Assembly (NCBI GenBank): GCA_034429275.1
Contig: DAOUFU010000239.1
Coordinates: 1-9,233 of the forward strand
DNA length: 9,233 bases
Reading direction: 5' to 3'
From: DAOUFU01 sp034429275
GTDB taxonomy: Bacteria > Chloroflexota > Anaerolineae > Aggregatilineales > Aggregatilineaceae
A model generated the notes under the pieces. That model did not search any database. It had not been told where the DNA came from and worked only from the letters and a program-made list of their open reading frames with translations. Shown in pieces: positions 1 to 7,333 of the stretch; within the stretch, counting starts at the first letter, position 1; every line of letters begins with the position of its first letter. Position numbers and translations under genes: made by a program.

Positions 1-1420
1 CGCGTGCCGCCACGCCCACGTATCGCCCAGGGTTCAGGCTCCAGCCCTGCGCCTCAATCTCTGCCAGCGTCGCCGCCTTGCACAGCCCCGGCACATCCGC
101 GTAATCCCCATCAGGGAAGGTGTCGGCCAGCCAGTCGGCGCTGCCCCGGTCCGTCTCGACCGCTTCGCCCCGGTACAGCCGCACGATATTTGCGATGAAT
201 TCAAGCTGGGCATCGCTGAATTCGCGGTGCGCCCGGTCGATCTGCTGGAAGATGCGCCGTGCGTCGATGAACAGCACGGTGTCGCGGCGGTCGGCGGGTT
301 TGCCCCGGTCGAGAAACCACAGCGTACAGGGCAGCGTCACGTTGTGGAAGAAATTCGAGCCAATCGCGACCATCACATCGACTGCGCCGGACTGGATGAG
401 CTTTTCGCGGATTGCGCCCTCTGAGCCGCGCGCGTCGCTGGCGGAGTTCGCCATCACGAACCCGGCGCGGCCCTGTTCGTTGAGCGCGCTGTAGAAGATC
501 TGCACCCACAGGTAGTTGGCATTGTTGGCGGTAGGAATGCCCAGCGGGTAGCGCGGGTCGCCTTTGAGCCTGTCATAATCGACGCCGTTTACATTGAACG
601 GTGGATTGGCCATCACAAAGTCGAAACGCCCGACGCTTCGGTGCGGATTCTCGTAGTACGTATTGGTGGGGCGGATGTCGCCTTCCAGCCCATGTACGGC
701 CAGGTTCATCTTGCACAGCCGCACCGTCTGCTCGACCTTTTCCTGCCCGTAGATGCTGAGTTCGTCGCCAGGCTGGCGTTGGTGCCGCCGGATGAAGTTT
801 GCGCTCTGCACAAACATGCCGCCCGATCCGCACGCCGGATCGTAGATGCGCCCGTGATACGGCTCGATGATCTCGACAATGAGTTTCACCAGGCTGGTCG
901 GCGTGAAGAACTCGCCGCCGCGCTGCCCTTCGCCCATCGCAAACTTGCCCAGGAAATACTCGTAAATCTGCCCGAAGGTATCGCCCTCGCCGCTGGTGTC
1001 GATGCCGTTGAAGGTTTTCAGCAGGGTGATCAGCAGGTCGTTTTCCAGGCGGTTATAGGTCTTGGGCAGGACGTCGCGCAGCGCCTCGTTTTTCGCCTCG
1101 ATGGCTTTCATCGCGTCGTTGACCGCCTGCCCGATGTTCGCGCCCTCTGGCAAATTGAGCAGATGGCTGTAACGCGCTTCTTCCGGCAAATACATCACCC
1201 CTTGTGCCTGGTAGTCAGTCGGTCCGGGCTGGCGGCGGGTGCTGGTCCAGGCAGCGCGGATGGCAGCGTCGGCCTGCTGGAAGCGGTAATCGGCGTGCTT
1301 GAGGAAAATCAGACCCAAGACCGGCCATGAGAAATCCGCGCGGCGCAGGCGTGAGTTGGCGCGCAATTGGTCGGCGGCATCCCAAAGGCGGTTTTGCAGT
1401 TCCTGAATTGTGGTTGACAT
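1..1420 (-). CDS. hsdM: Type I restriction-modification methyltransferase subunit HsdM (3' end cut by window edge)
   Basis: This is the modification subunit of a type I R-M enzyme. It transfers a methyl group from S-adenosylmethionine to the N6 of adenine, within a complex with HsdS (specificity) and HsdR (restriction). The frame reads from the ATG at 1420 for 473 codons without a stop and leaves the window. Visible landmarks are an N-terminal helical HsdM_N-type region (about residues 5-140), the AdoMet-pocket segment GGEFFTPTSLVKL (168-180), motif I DPACGSGG (194-201) and the catalytic motif IV NPPF (272-275). The segment LNPGRYVGVA (462-471) is typical of the end of HsdM, so probably only a few dozen residues are missing. 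Upstream there is only a weak AGAGAG-type ribosome site. hsdS and hsdR would be expected beyond the left edge. Family assignment is firm; whether the system is active cannot be judged. Confidence 0.95.
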   Translation of the reverse strand, partial: MSTTIQELQNRLWDAADQLRANSRLRRADFSWPVLGLIFLKHADYRFQQADAAIRAAWTSTRRQPGPTDYQAQGVMYLPEEARYSHLLNLPEGANIGQAVNDAMKAIEAKNEALRDVLPKTYNRLENDLLITLLKTFNGIDTSGEGDTFGQIYEYFLGKFAMGEGQRGGEFFTPTSLVKLIVEIIEPYHGRIYDPACGSGGMFVQSANFIRRHQRQPGDELSIYGQEKVEQTVRLCKMNLAVHGLEGDIRPTNTYYENPHRSVGRFDFVMANPPFNVNGVDYDRLKGDPRYPLGIPTANNANYLWVQIFYSALNEQGRAGFVMANSASDARGSEGAIREKLIQSGAVDVMVAIGSNFFHNVTLPCTLWFLDRGKPADRRDTVLFIDARRIFQQIDRAHREFSDAQLEFIANIVRLYRGEAVETDRGSADWLADTFPDGDYADVPGLCKAATLAEIEAQGWSLNPGRYVGVAAR

Positions 1421-1543
1421 GAGCCAGGCTCTCTGTTCGGTAAGACGTAGTGATTCACACCATAGATGTTCCGCACTAAGTATAGCCTATTATGGAGTCA
1501 CAGAGGAAGGGATCCGTGGCTCGTGCTTGTTGATTGTCCCACG

Positions 1544-1581
1544 AAAAAAACACCGGGCAGCCCGTATTGAGCCGCCCGGTG
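1544..1581 (-). terminator. Rho-independent terminator, minus strand
   Basis: CACCGGGC (1551-1558) and GCCCGGTG (1574-1581) are perfect 8-bp inverted repeats with a 15-base loop. Read on the minus strand the stem is followed at once by seven T residues (1550-1544). This is the classic intrinsic terminator layout, and its direction is fixed by the T run. Upstream on the minus strand there is no complete gene for it to serve, only the remnant reading frame that ends at 1588, seven bases before the stem. Confidence 0.8.
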
Positions 1582-1587
1582 TCGTGT

Positions 1588-1719
1588 TCACGCACTGACC
1601 GCCACCGGTGCGAGGTCATCATCGCCGCGCAGTTCCGCCTGGACCAGCCAGTTGATGTAGGTCGCTCCACGCTGTTCAACTGCCGCGCACCGGCAGCGTT
1701 GCGGGAGTGAGATAATCAC
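1588..1719 (-). pseudogene. Possible 3' remnant of a lost gene
   Basis: A minus-strand frame can be read from a GTG at 1717-1719 to the TGA at 1588-1590, 43 codons. Its last 27 residues, beginning RGATYINWLVQAEL and ending LAPVAVSA, look like a genuine protein C-terminus: a helix followed by an acidic tail. The upstream part is cysteine-rich and unlike a normal N-terminus, the frame is closed by a stop further upstream, and no Shine-Dalgarno sequence is evident. The frame ends seven bases before a strong terminator, the usual position for a gene end. My reading is that the 5' part of this gene was replaced when the lower-GC WD40 DNA arrived. It could instead be a very small gene. The protein family was not recognised, although the tail is reminiscent of small RHH-type antitoxins. 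Confidence 0.35.
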
Positions 1720-1788
1720 AGGACTAACGTAGAGAAATAACCAATACCCACTGGTACACTTGGCTTACCGATAAGCTTTGTGCGTTAT

Positions 1789-1793
1789 GGGAG
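1789..1793 (+). promoter_or_regulatory. Shine-Dalgarno site for the WD40 gene
   Basis: GGGAG lies six bases upstream of the GTG at 1800. It supports this GTG as the start, and it is also the only start that leaves the signal peptide at the protein's N-terminus. Confidence 0.6.
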
Positions 1794-1799
1794 CAAAAA

Positions 1800-4019
1800 G
1801 TGAACCTGTACATCCGAATTTTTCTAGTAAGCCTACTCGCTGTTCTTTCTCTCACTTCTCCCACCTCCGCGCAAAATGAGAACGAATTCCAGCAAACGGT
1901 TCAAATCGGGCGGGGGCATATCCAGAGCCTGAACTGGCATTCCAACAGCAGTCTGCTGGTGGCCAATTCAGTTACGGGCGCGTGGGTGTATAACGATGAG
2001 CTTGAAACCATTATTCATTTGAGCGATGTTACGCTAGCGACTTTCAGCCCGGCGGGAGGATTGCTGGCCGGGGTTAACCTCCAAAATCAGCTTGTGATTT
2101 GGGATGACCAGGATTTTGAAGTCGTCCATACGCTCATTGAGCTAGAGCAGGAAATCGTACATATTGCCTGGTCGCCTGATGGTAGCTTCCTGGCCGGAGC
2201 AGATAGAGGCGGAAATCTGGTTGTTTGGGATACCACTGAATGGCAACCTTATTTTGAATACGCGGCTGGAACTTCATATGAGGGTTATAGGGATGCCCCA
2301 TTTGCCTGGAGTCCTGAAGGACTGCAGCTTGCCATTCAAGCAACCGAACAAGTCATGATTTGGAGTACAAAAACCCTTGCCTTTACCGCAACCGTAGAAG
2401 GCGGCGGTGAACTCATCTGGCGCAATGAACATCAGCTTTTTACGGCGAGTTATGGGGGAGATGACTATACACGCGCTACGCTGTGGAACATCGAAACCGG
2501 AAAGCCGCAGGTTCAATACCAGATGGGAGGGTATTGGTTCGTTCTGAGCCCAGACACCAACCTCGCCGCCGCAACATGGGGATCAGTCGATGTAGTTGAT
2601 GTCGCTACAGGTGAAACGGCCTTCGAGTTCGATCCTGGAAACTGCGAATCCGCTTTAGCCTGGAAACCTGATAGTACCTGGCTGGCTGTTGGAGAAGGCG
2701 GGTTCAGTGCAGATGTCATCGGCACTATTCAGGTTTTCGATACTGAGACGGGGAAGATTGTGGACTCCATAAATGGGCTCGTGGGAAGTTCAGCACCTGA
2801 AAAGCTGCTCTGGAGTCCTGATGGTAAAAAACTTGCTGCGGTCGGATGGCTCTATGGTGAGCTGGCTATCTGGCACGTCAACAGTAGTGATCAACTAGAA
2901 ATACTATTCGATCATAGCATGGCAGACACGCCTATGATCTGGAATCCTGATGGCAGGCAGGTGCTTACGGCAGATGGCAGTGGATCCGTCCATGTGTGGG
3001 ACAGCCAGACCGGCGAACCGATTGGTACACTAACAGGCCACGTTATGCCTGTGCATGATATTTTGTGGCAGCCCAACGGCCAAATCCTGGCCACAAGTGA
3101 TGGTATAAAGGCAAGATATTTCGATACCTCTCGGCGCGAATCTGTCCGTATCTGGGATATGCAATCCGGCAACTGGCCAGATAAGCCATTGCAGGTCCTT
3201 TTTCATGACATTCCGCTCAGCGGTTTAGCGTGGAATAGACAGGGATCGGAACTAGCCATGATCAACGAGCAAGGTAGCGCATGGATTTGGGACTCAACAA
3301 AGAGGCAGATCGTGCGCGAATTTCCACTAGATCTGTATGAAGGATGGATCATCAGGGGGATCGGGTGGGACTTTGATGGAACGATGCTGATCGTTCCGTT
3401 TATAGATAGTGGGCATATGCGAATGGCAGCAAGGGATGCAATCACTGGAACCTTACCTTCTATGGCGGGAGAATGGGCGTATCACGATATTCCTCCGAGT
3501 GACTTACCAGCAAAGCATTGGATGTCGGATAACAGCCTCATCGTAGCATTCTGGCTAAATTATGATGATGAGGGTAACTGGCGACCCAATAGTGCTCTCA
3601 AACTTCGAGCCAATTACAGCAATTCCGAGGAGTGGCCTGCCGATTTTTCGCTGAAGTGTTCACCGATGACCGGGCAAGGCAAAGACGTAGCTTTTAGTCC
3701 TGATGGCCAACGGATAGCGGGCCTTGATGAGTTCGGTACGCTCATGATCTGGGATACCCACAGTGGAGAAAATATGCTCACCGTGAATATCACCGGTGAT
3801 TTCAGTATAGGTGGGCAGATTTTGTGGAGTCCTGACAGCAACCTGTTCGCTATTATGGGAGGGAAACAGCATACAATCAGAATCTTCGATGCGCATTCAG
3901 GTGCTTTGGTGGCTACCCTCCAGCCTCGTAATCAACGCACATATTCCCCTACTTGGAGTCCCGACAGTCGCCGAATCGCGGTGGTCGGAGACGGTATTGT
4001 AACGATCTGGACACGGTGA
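1800..4019 (+). CDS. Secreted WD40-repeat beta-propeller protein
   Basis: The 739-residue protein starts at GTG and ends at TGA. Residues 1-25 form a Sec signal peptide: a basic N-region (MNLYIR), a hydrophobic core (IFLVSLLAVLSL) and a cleavage site after SPTSA, so the mature protein should begin at QNENE outside the membrane. The rest is a chain of about 16 WD40-like units of some 40 residues. Each is marked by a W/F-S-P-D-G-type turn followed by a V/I-W-D strand, for example WSPDGSFLAGAD, WNPDGRQVLTAD and FSPDGQRIAGLD. This is enough for two propellers of seven or eight blades. No catalytic domain is visible, so a binding or scaffold role is likely, with unknown ligand. The codon mix is clearly less GC-rich than the genes on either side (sampled lines about 42-54% against about 70% in the relaxase), which suggests a different origin. 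It is convergent with the mobilisation operon and divergent from hsdM. Confidence 0.9.
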   Translation: MNLYIRIFLVSLLAVLSLTSPTSAQNENEFQQTVQIGRGHIQSLNWHSNSSLLVANSVTGAWVYNDELETIIHLSDVTLATFSPAGGLLAGVNLQNQLVIWDDQDFEVVHTLIELEQEIVHIAWSPDGSFLAGADRGGNLVVWDTTEWQPYFEYAAGTSYEGYRDAPFAWSPEGLQLAIQATEQVMIWSTKTLAFTATVEGGGELIWRNEHQLFTASYGGDDYTRATLWNIETGKPQVQYQMGGYWFVLSPDTNLAAATWGSVDVVDVATGETAFEFDPGNCESALAWKPDSTWLAVGEGGFSADVIGTIQVFDTETGKIVDSINGLVGSSAPEKLLWSPDGKKLAAVGWLYGELAIWHVNSSDQLEILFDHSMADTPMIWNPDGRQVLTADGSGSVHVWDSQTGEPIGTLTGHVMPVHDILWQPNGQILATSDGIKARYFDTSRRESVRIWDMQSGNWPDKPLQVLFHDIPLSGLAWNRQGSELAMINEQGSAWIWDSTKRQIVREFPLDLYEGWIIRGIGWDFDGTMLIVPFIDSGHMRMAARDAITGTLPSMAGEWAYHDIPPSDLPAKHWMSDNSLIVAFWLNYDDEGNWRPNSALKLRANYSNSEEWPADFSLKCSPMTGQGKDVAFSPDGQRIAGLDEFGTLMIWDTHSGENMLTVNITGDFSIGGQILWSPDSNLFAIMGGKQHTIRIFDAHSGALVATLQPRNQRTYSPTWSPDSRRIAVVGDGIVTIWTR

Positions 4020-4271
4020 ATGAGTCAGCAAAATCCAGGGGTCATCAGAAAGGCGACTTGCATCAACATACAACGTCTCCGGTGTCACCGGTGGTGATTT
4101 CATATCTTCCTGTTGCGTTTTGATGCCCCTGTGTTTTTTTGAGATTCCAGCGGGCTTTGCTTCTTTCGAGCGGTGATCCGGTGACAGCGGTGACAGGATC
4201 GATCTTTTCATCTCCTTTGTCACCGTTGTCACCGCTGTCTCCACTATGGAATCACTTGCTATGCGCCTCAT
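3897..4271 (-). CDS. Doubtful small ORF overlapping the helicase stop
   Basis: A 124-codon frame starts with ATG at 4271 in a four-base ATGA overlap with the helicase stop codon and runs antisense into the last 123 bases of the WD40 gene. The overlap is what translational coupling would look like. Against it, the first part is simply the GTCACC/GGTGAC repeats read as VETAVTTVT and SPLSP. Several codons (AGG, ATA, AGA) are unlike the rest of the operon, and no domain is recognisable. Most likely it is not a gene. Confidence 0.15.
   Translation of the reverse strand: MRRIASDSIVETAVTTVTKEMKRSILSPLSPDHRSKEAKPAGISKKHRGIKTQQEDMKSPPVTPETLYVDASRLSDDPWILLTHSPCPDRYNTVSDHRDSATVGTPSRGICALITRLEGSHQST
4036..4140 (+). 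terminator. Possible terminator of the WD40 gene
   Basis: CAGGGGTCATCA (4036-4047) can pair with TGATGCCCCTG (4121-4131) with one bulged T. The right arm is followed within two bases by seven Ts (4134-4140). The loop of about 73 bases is long for an intrinsic terminator, though it includes a small palindrome of its own, so this is a weak call. Confidence 0.3.
4180..4233. repeat. 16-bp inverted repeat with 22-base loop
   Basis: The left arm GGTGACAGCGGTGACA (4180-4195) pairs with the right arm TGTCACCGTTGTCACC (4218-4233) at 15 of 16 positions, and the exception is a G-T wobble. The loop contains the palindrome GATCGATC. Neither strand has a T run after the stem, so this is not an ordinary terminator. 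Each arm is itself two copies of GGTGAC (or GTCACC) nine bases apart. Confidence 0.7.
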
Positions 4272-4306
4272 TCAGAGGGGGCGTCACCGTCGTCACCGCT
4301 GTCTCC
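4219..4306. repeat. 24-bp direct repeats made of 9-bp-spaced GTCACC pairs
   Basis: The 24 bases at 4219-4242 and 4283-4306 differ at one position. Each begins with GTCACCG, repeats GTCACCGCT nine bases later and ends GTCTCC. With the inverted pair at 4180/4189, three pairs of the hexamer lie within about 115 bases, plus a single copy at 4085. The right-hand repeat lies inside the helicase gene, where it encodes the acidic tail TGDSGDDGD. Paired sites of this kind next to replication genes could be iteron-like binding sites, but no protein is known to bind them. Confidence 0.6.
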
Positions 4307-5842
4307 GGTAAGGATTTCGGCCTTCAAGCGCCAAACACGCACCCGGGTATCTTTCACCCGCATTTGCACGGTGAGGTGGTTGCTACTGCTGCCCGGCATC
4401 AGAATGCCCTCCTCACGCAACTGCGAGCCAATCGCGGCCACGCTGAAGCGCAGTGGCTGCACCCGGTTGACCTCGCGGTAGGCCACTTCGGGCAGCAGGT
4501 AGAGATAGCGCGCATCGCGGTAACCGATCAGCGTCACGCCCGGTCGCGATTCTTCCGGCTGTTTTGGGTTGGTGGCCAGCACCACTTCCCCGCTCGCCAG
4601 CAGCTGCGCCAGGTTATTCAAAAACACCTCGCTCGCGCGTTCCTGGCGCACGGCCTGGGCGGTTTCGAGGATGACATCCTGCCAGCCGGGCAGTACGTCC
4701 TCCGCCTCTTTTTCTTCGAGGACCTGGCGCAGCAGTTGGTAGACGGGCACGAGCACCGCCCAGTTCTGCACAATGCGCCCGGTGTTCGCCTGGGGGCCGC
4801 CCAGCGCGGCCAGCTTCTGGCGATAGCCCTCCACATTGGACGCAAAGCGCCGGGCGATGTCGGCCACCAGGTCGTGGTCTTCGATCTGGCGCGCAATCCA
4901 CGCCGCAAACTCGACCGTGAAGCCGGACAGATGCTGCCGAAGCACATCAGCCTGGGCCAGCTTCTGCCCACCGGGATCGCGGTGTTCCCACGGGGGCACG
5001 TCCAGCACCAACATGCGCGAAAGGACCGAGGCCTCGCCCTCCAACACCGTTTCGCCCGTGCTCAGGACCAATCCCCGGCACGGACGCTCCTGGCGAAGCT
5101 TGGCCTCACGGGTCAGCCTGCCCCGCCCCATGCTGCGCGAGTAGCTCTGCAAAAAGCGCGTGAAGGTGCGCTCGTCGGCATAGATGTTTTTGTAGTCATC
5201 CACCCAGTAGAGCGCATCGGCCAGCGGGTAGCCCATCGCCTCCACCGTGTTAATCGTATCGCCCCACTGCGAGGGCGGCGTATCACGCGAAAACGATCCA
5301 TAGAAGCTGCTCATCAGCGCGGCCAGCTCGGACTTGCCGCTGCCATACGTCCCGGCCAGGTGGATGGCCGGACGTGGGGCGGCTGCCGGAAAGAAACGCT
5401 GCAGCAGCGGCAGCAGCGCAAAGGCGATGCAGGTCGGCGCGAGCGTCTGGGGAAATACCGGTAGAATCGTCGCAAAGGCCAGCAGGCTGTCCGGCCACTC
5501 CGCGCCTTGCAGACCATAGTCACGCAGCCGGGCGTCCAGTTCGACTTCCAGAGGCTCCTCTACCTGGCCGTTCGCATTCACGCAGATGCCCGGCGAAACA
5601 TAGGTCCAGCGTCCGTCGATCTGTGTCCAGCCCATGAAGCGGTAGTGGGTGCGGGTCCGATAGCCGCCGGACAGCTTGAGAATCGCTGGGGCCAGGTGTT
5701 TTCCCATGCCTGCGCGCACGGTGAAGGCTTCGCCCGCCCGCCTTGCGATGAAGCGCCGCAGCGCGGCATCATCCCCAAACACTTCGCTCGGCACCTGCAG
5801 GCTGAAGATCTGCTCGCCCTGAGTCAGCAGCAGCGAGGTCAC
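4268..5842 (-). CDS. P-loop helicase/ATPase of the replication module (DUF927-like)
   Basis: The 524-residue protein starts at a GTG at 5842, three bases after the primase stop and in the same frame. It is probably the helicase half of a primase-helicase pair acting in element replication. The Walker A motif is GTYGSGKS (164-171), Walker B is LYWVDD (211-216), a sensor-like strand VLSTGE lies at 259-264, and basic SRSMGRGR (235-242) could supply the arginine finger. An N-terminal domain (about 1-110) carries VRAGMGKHLAPAILKL and YRFMGWTQIDGRW, a pattern I associate with DUF927-type proteins. The C-terminal 440-510 could be a winged helix. The tail TGDSGDDGD is encoded by a DNA repeat. Only a weak CAGG ribosome site precedes the GTG, and the N-terminus looks like the continuation of a strand begun in the primase frame, so the real product may be a fusion interrupted by TAG. 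Confidence 0.8.
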   Translation of the reverse strand: MTSLLLTQGEQIFSLQVPSEVFGDDAALRRFIARRAGEAFTVRAGMGKHLAPAILKLSGGYRTRTHYRFMGWTQIDGRWTYVSPGICVNANGQVEEPLEVELDARLRDYGLQGAEWPDSLLAFATILPVFPQTLAPTCIAFALLPLLQRFFPAAAPRPAIHLAGTYGSGKSELAALMSSFYGSFSRDTPPSQWGDTINTVEAMGYPLADALYWVDDYKNIYADERTFTRFLQSYSRSMGRGRLTREAKLRQERPCRGLVLSTGETVLEGEASVLSRMLVLDVPPWEHRDPGGQKLAQADVLRQHLSGFTVEFAAWIARQIEDHDLVADIARRFASNVEGYRQKLAALGGPQANTGRIVQNWAVLVPVYQLLRQVLEEKEAEDVLPGWQDVILETAQAVRQERASEVFLNNLAQLLASGEVVLATNPKQPEESRPGVTLIGYRDARYLYLLPEVAYREVNRVQPLRFSVAAIGSQLREEGILMPGSSSNHLTVQMRVKDTRVRVWRLKAEILTGDSGDDGDAPSE

Positions 5843-5845
5843 GTG

Positions 5846-5848
5846 CTA
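5846..5848 (-). other. In-frame TAG separating primase and helicase
   Basis: The codons on either side are in one frame: primase ...DDGQV, TAG, CAC, then the helicase GTG. Removing the stop gives a protein of about 1021 residues. One C-to-T change from CAG (Gln) would create this TAG. The sequence across it (ADWTACVTERISQVNDDGQV, stop, HVTSLLLTQGEQIFSLQVP) reads like one uninterrupted beta-rich domain. Confidence 0.7.
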
Positions 5849-7333
5849 GACCTGGCCATCATCGTTGACCTGGGAGATGCGCTCGGTCACGCAGGCGGTC
5901 CAGTCTGCGACGGTTTTGTCGCTGGGGCCGTAGTACGTTTCCCGGCGGTGGACCATGCGTCCCTCGACCTCCAGGTAACTCTCGTTCTCCGGCTGCGCCT
6001 GGAAACGCTCGCGTTCCAGCGCCTTACGCGCCTGGCGATACTGGCGGTCGAGATCGGTCGTTTTTACGCCATCCCCACATAGCGCCTTGAGTCGGGTGCG
6101 CTGCGCCGCCCACTCGACCGGCTCCAGCTGCGCGCAGGCGGAGATGACCGCCGCGATTTGCTCCGGCGAGGGGCGCTCCGGCTGGTCGCGGCGGCTGTAC
6201 TGGCTGAGCAGGTGCTCCACCTGTTCGCGCGCACCGGACGGGATGGGATCACGTGGCGACTGGTGGTAGGCGCTCGTGATGGTGGCTCTGGCTTCCCGCT
6301 CACGTCCAGCGGGATTCTCGTTCCCCACCCCATCCGCAATATGACGCGCGATGAGTTCGACTTCCGCCTCGGCCTGACTGTAACCCGCGTCGCGAAACTG
6401 GCAGGCGGCATCAAACAGCGCCCGGTTGCGGCTGCCGTTGGAGGCTCCGCGCGCCAGGTAGTCCAGCGTCACCTGGGGCAGCGGCGCGTGCCCCTTGCCA
6501 GATGACAACCGCAGCGGCAGTGATTTGGTCGGCTTTGATGTGACCGCCAGCCACTCAAACGCCGCCAGCGGTGAGCGCCGCTCCGGATGGAACTCAACCA
6601 CCCGTGCCACCACACCCCCACGTTCCAGTTTTGCGTTGACCGTGTTCGGCAGACGCATCAGCGAGGCGACCGACTTGGTGTACTCCACATCGCCGCCCAC
6701 TGCATCGAACAACCCTTGCAGAATGTTGGCGATATGCTCCCGCGCGGCGTCGTCCGGCAGCGGGTATGGCTCGTCGAGCAGCCAGTAGACGTGCCAGCCG
6801 CCGCCGGAATCCAGGATGATGGACGGTTTTGGATCGAAGCTGTGCAGCGTGTCCAGTGCCGCCGCACGTTGTGCAGGATCGTCGTCGCAGTCCACGTCCA
6901 CCCAAAGTGCGGGCACGAGTACCGCCGCCTCCGCTGTGCCCTTCCGTTCCCCGCGCAGGCATGGCGCAAAAAGCTCGTCGTAGCCCTCGCGGTTGAAAGC
7001 GTCCGCCTGGCGCAGATTGGTCGCCAATCGCCGCCGGTCGCCCAGCGGCGTCCAGCGCACGCGCACCGCGTCGGTGACCGGGTGAATGCAGCGGATCTCC
7101 AGCCACAGCGCCGGATCCGCCTTCTCAAACAGCGCGGCCAGGAATTCCGCGCGGCTCACGGAGATAATTTCTGCCTTGTGAGCAGCCTCGTTGTGTGACA
7201 TACTATGGTTATCCTTTTTGTCTTGCATCCAGAGGACTTGAGCGTCTAGTTGGCCAACTGTTCCGCTCCGGTCCTCTGTGTGCGTCTGGTCAGGGCTGCA
7301 GGTCAAGCGATAGTCCGCGATCTGGTTCGTCAT
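5846..7333 (-). CDS. RepB-like archaeo-eukaryotic-type DNA primase
   Basis: The 495-residue product should synthesise primers for plasmid or element replication. Motif I is WVDVDCDD (144-151; metal-binding D146, D148), motif II is SGGGWHVYW (176-184; H181), and LMRLPNTVNAK (225-235) fits motif III. A helical PriCT-like domain, GSRNRALFDAACQFRDAG and what follows, lies at about 300-335. I chose the ATG at 7333 because GGAGGAA lies 7-9 bases upstream, inside the relaxase gene, giving a 44-base overlap. An internal ATG at 7201 with AAGGA ten bases upstream would give 451 residues and may be the true start, because the first 44 residues show no domain. The ATG at 7354 has no ribosome site. The frame ends at TAG (5846-5848), apparently within a domain that continues into the helicase frame. 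Confidence 0.85.
   Translation of the reverse strand: MTNQIADYRLTCSPDQTHTEDRSGTVGQLDAQVLWMQDKKDNHSMSHNEAAHKAEIISVSRAEFLAALFEKADPALWLEIRCIHPVTDAVRVRWTPLGDRRRLATNLRQADAFNREGYDELFAPCLRGERKGTAEAAVLVPALWVDVDCDDDPAQRAAALDTLHSFDPKPSIILDSGGGWHVYWLLDEPYPLPDDAAREHIANILQGLFDAVGGDVEYTKSVASLMRLPNTVNAKLERGGVVARVVEFHPERRSPLAAFEWLAVTSKPTKSLPLRLSSGKGHAPLPQVTLDYLARGASNGSRNRALFDAACQFRDAGYSQAEAEVELIARHIADGVGNENPAGREREARATITSAYHQSPRDPIPSGAREQVEHLLSQYSRRDQPERPSPEQIAAVISACAQLEPVEWAAQRTRLKALCGDGVKTTDLDRQYRQARKALERERFQAQPENESYLEVEGRMVHRRETYYGPSDKTVADWTACVTERISQVNDDGQV

Larger units (their letters stand above)
1421..1799. other. Intergenic region between hsdM and the WD40 gene
   Basis: About 380 bases without an intact gene separate two divergently transcribed genes. 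The part next to hsdM contains a TATACT hexamer on the minus strand (1479-1484) that could be a -10 box for hsdM, but no convincing -35 box lies 16-18 bases upstream of it. The middle carries a strong minus-strand terminator and a short reading frame resembling a lost gene's end, listed separately. No convincing promoter for the WD40 gene was found. No tRNA or IS end was seen. Confidence 0.6.
4020..4267. other. Junction between the WD40 gene and the replication operon
   Basis: Both flanking genes converge on this 250-base stretch. It holds a short palindrome CCGGTGTCACCGG (4079-4091), a T run (4134-4140), a 16-bp inverted repeat (4180-4233) and tandem GTCACC repeats that continue into the end of the helicase gene. 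A minus-strand frame starting at 4271 crosses it, but its codon use is poor. The left half has the lower GC look of the WD40 gene. Confidence 0.5.

Noticed and set aside
641..1330. 229-codon plus-strand ORF
   Set aside because: It lies wholly antisense to hsdM, which has clear methyltransferase motifs; long antisense frames are expected at this GC content.
1699..1790. Promoter for the WD40 gene
   Set aside because: Hexamers such as TTGGCT and GATAAT are present but no pair has acceptable -35/-10 spacing.
4180..4233. Inverted repeat as operon terminator
   Set aside because: No T run follows the stem on the minus strand, and the arms are explained by the GTCACC repeats.
4139..5464. 441-codon plus-strand ORF
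   Set aside because: It is antisense to the helicase gene with its Walker motifs. Its translation is rich in His, Arg and Gln with no domain, typical of a mirror frame.
6587..7198. 203-codon plus-strand ORF and similar frames over the primase
   Set aside because: They are antisense to the primase gene, whose catalytic motifs are intact.
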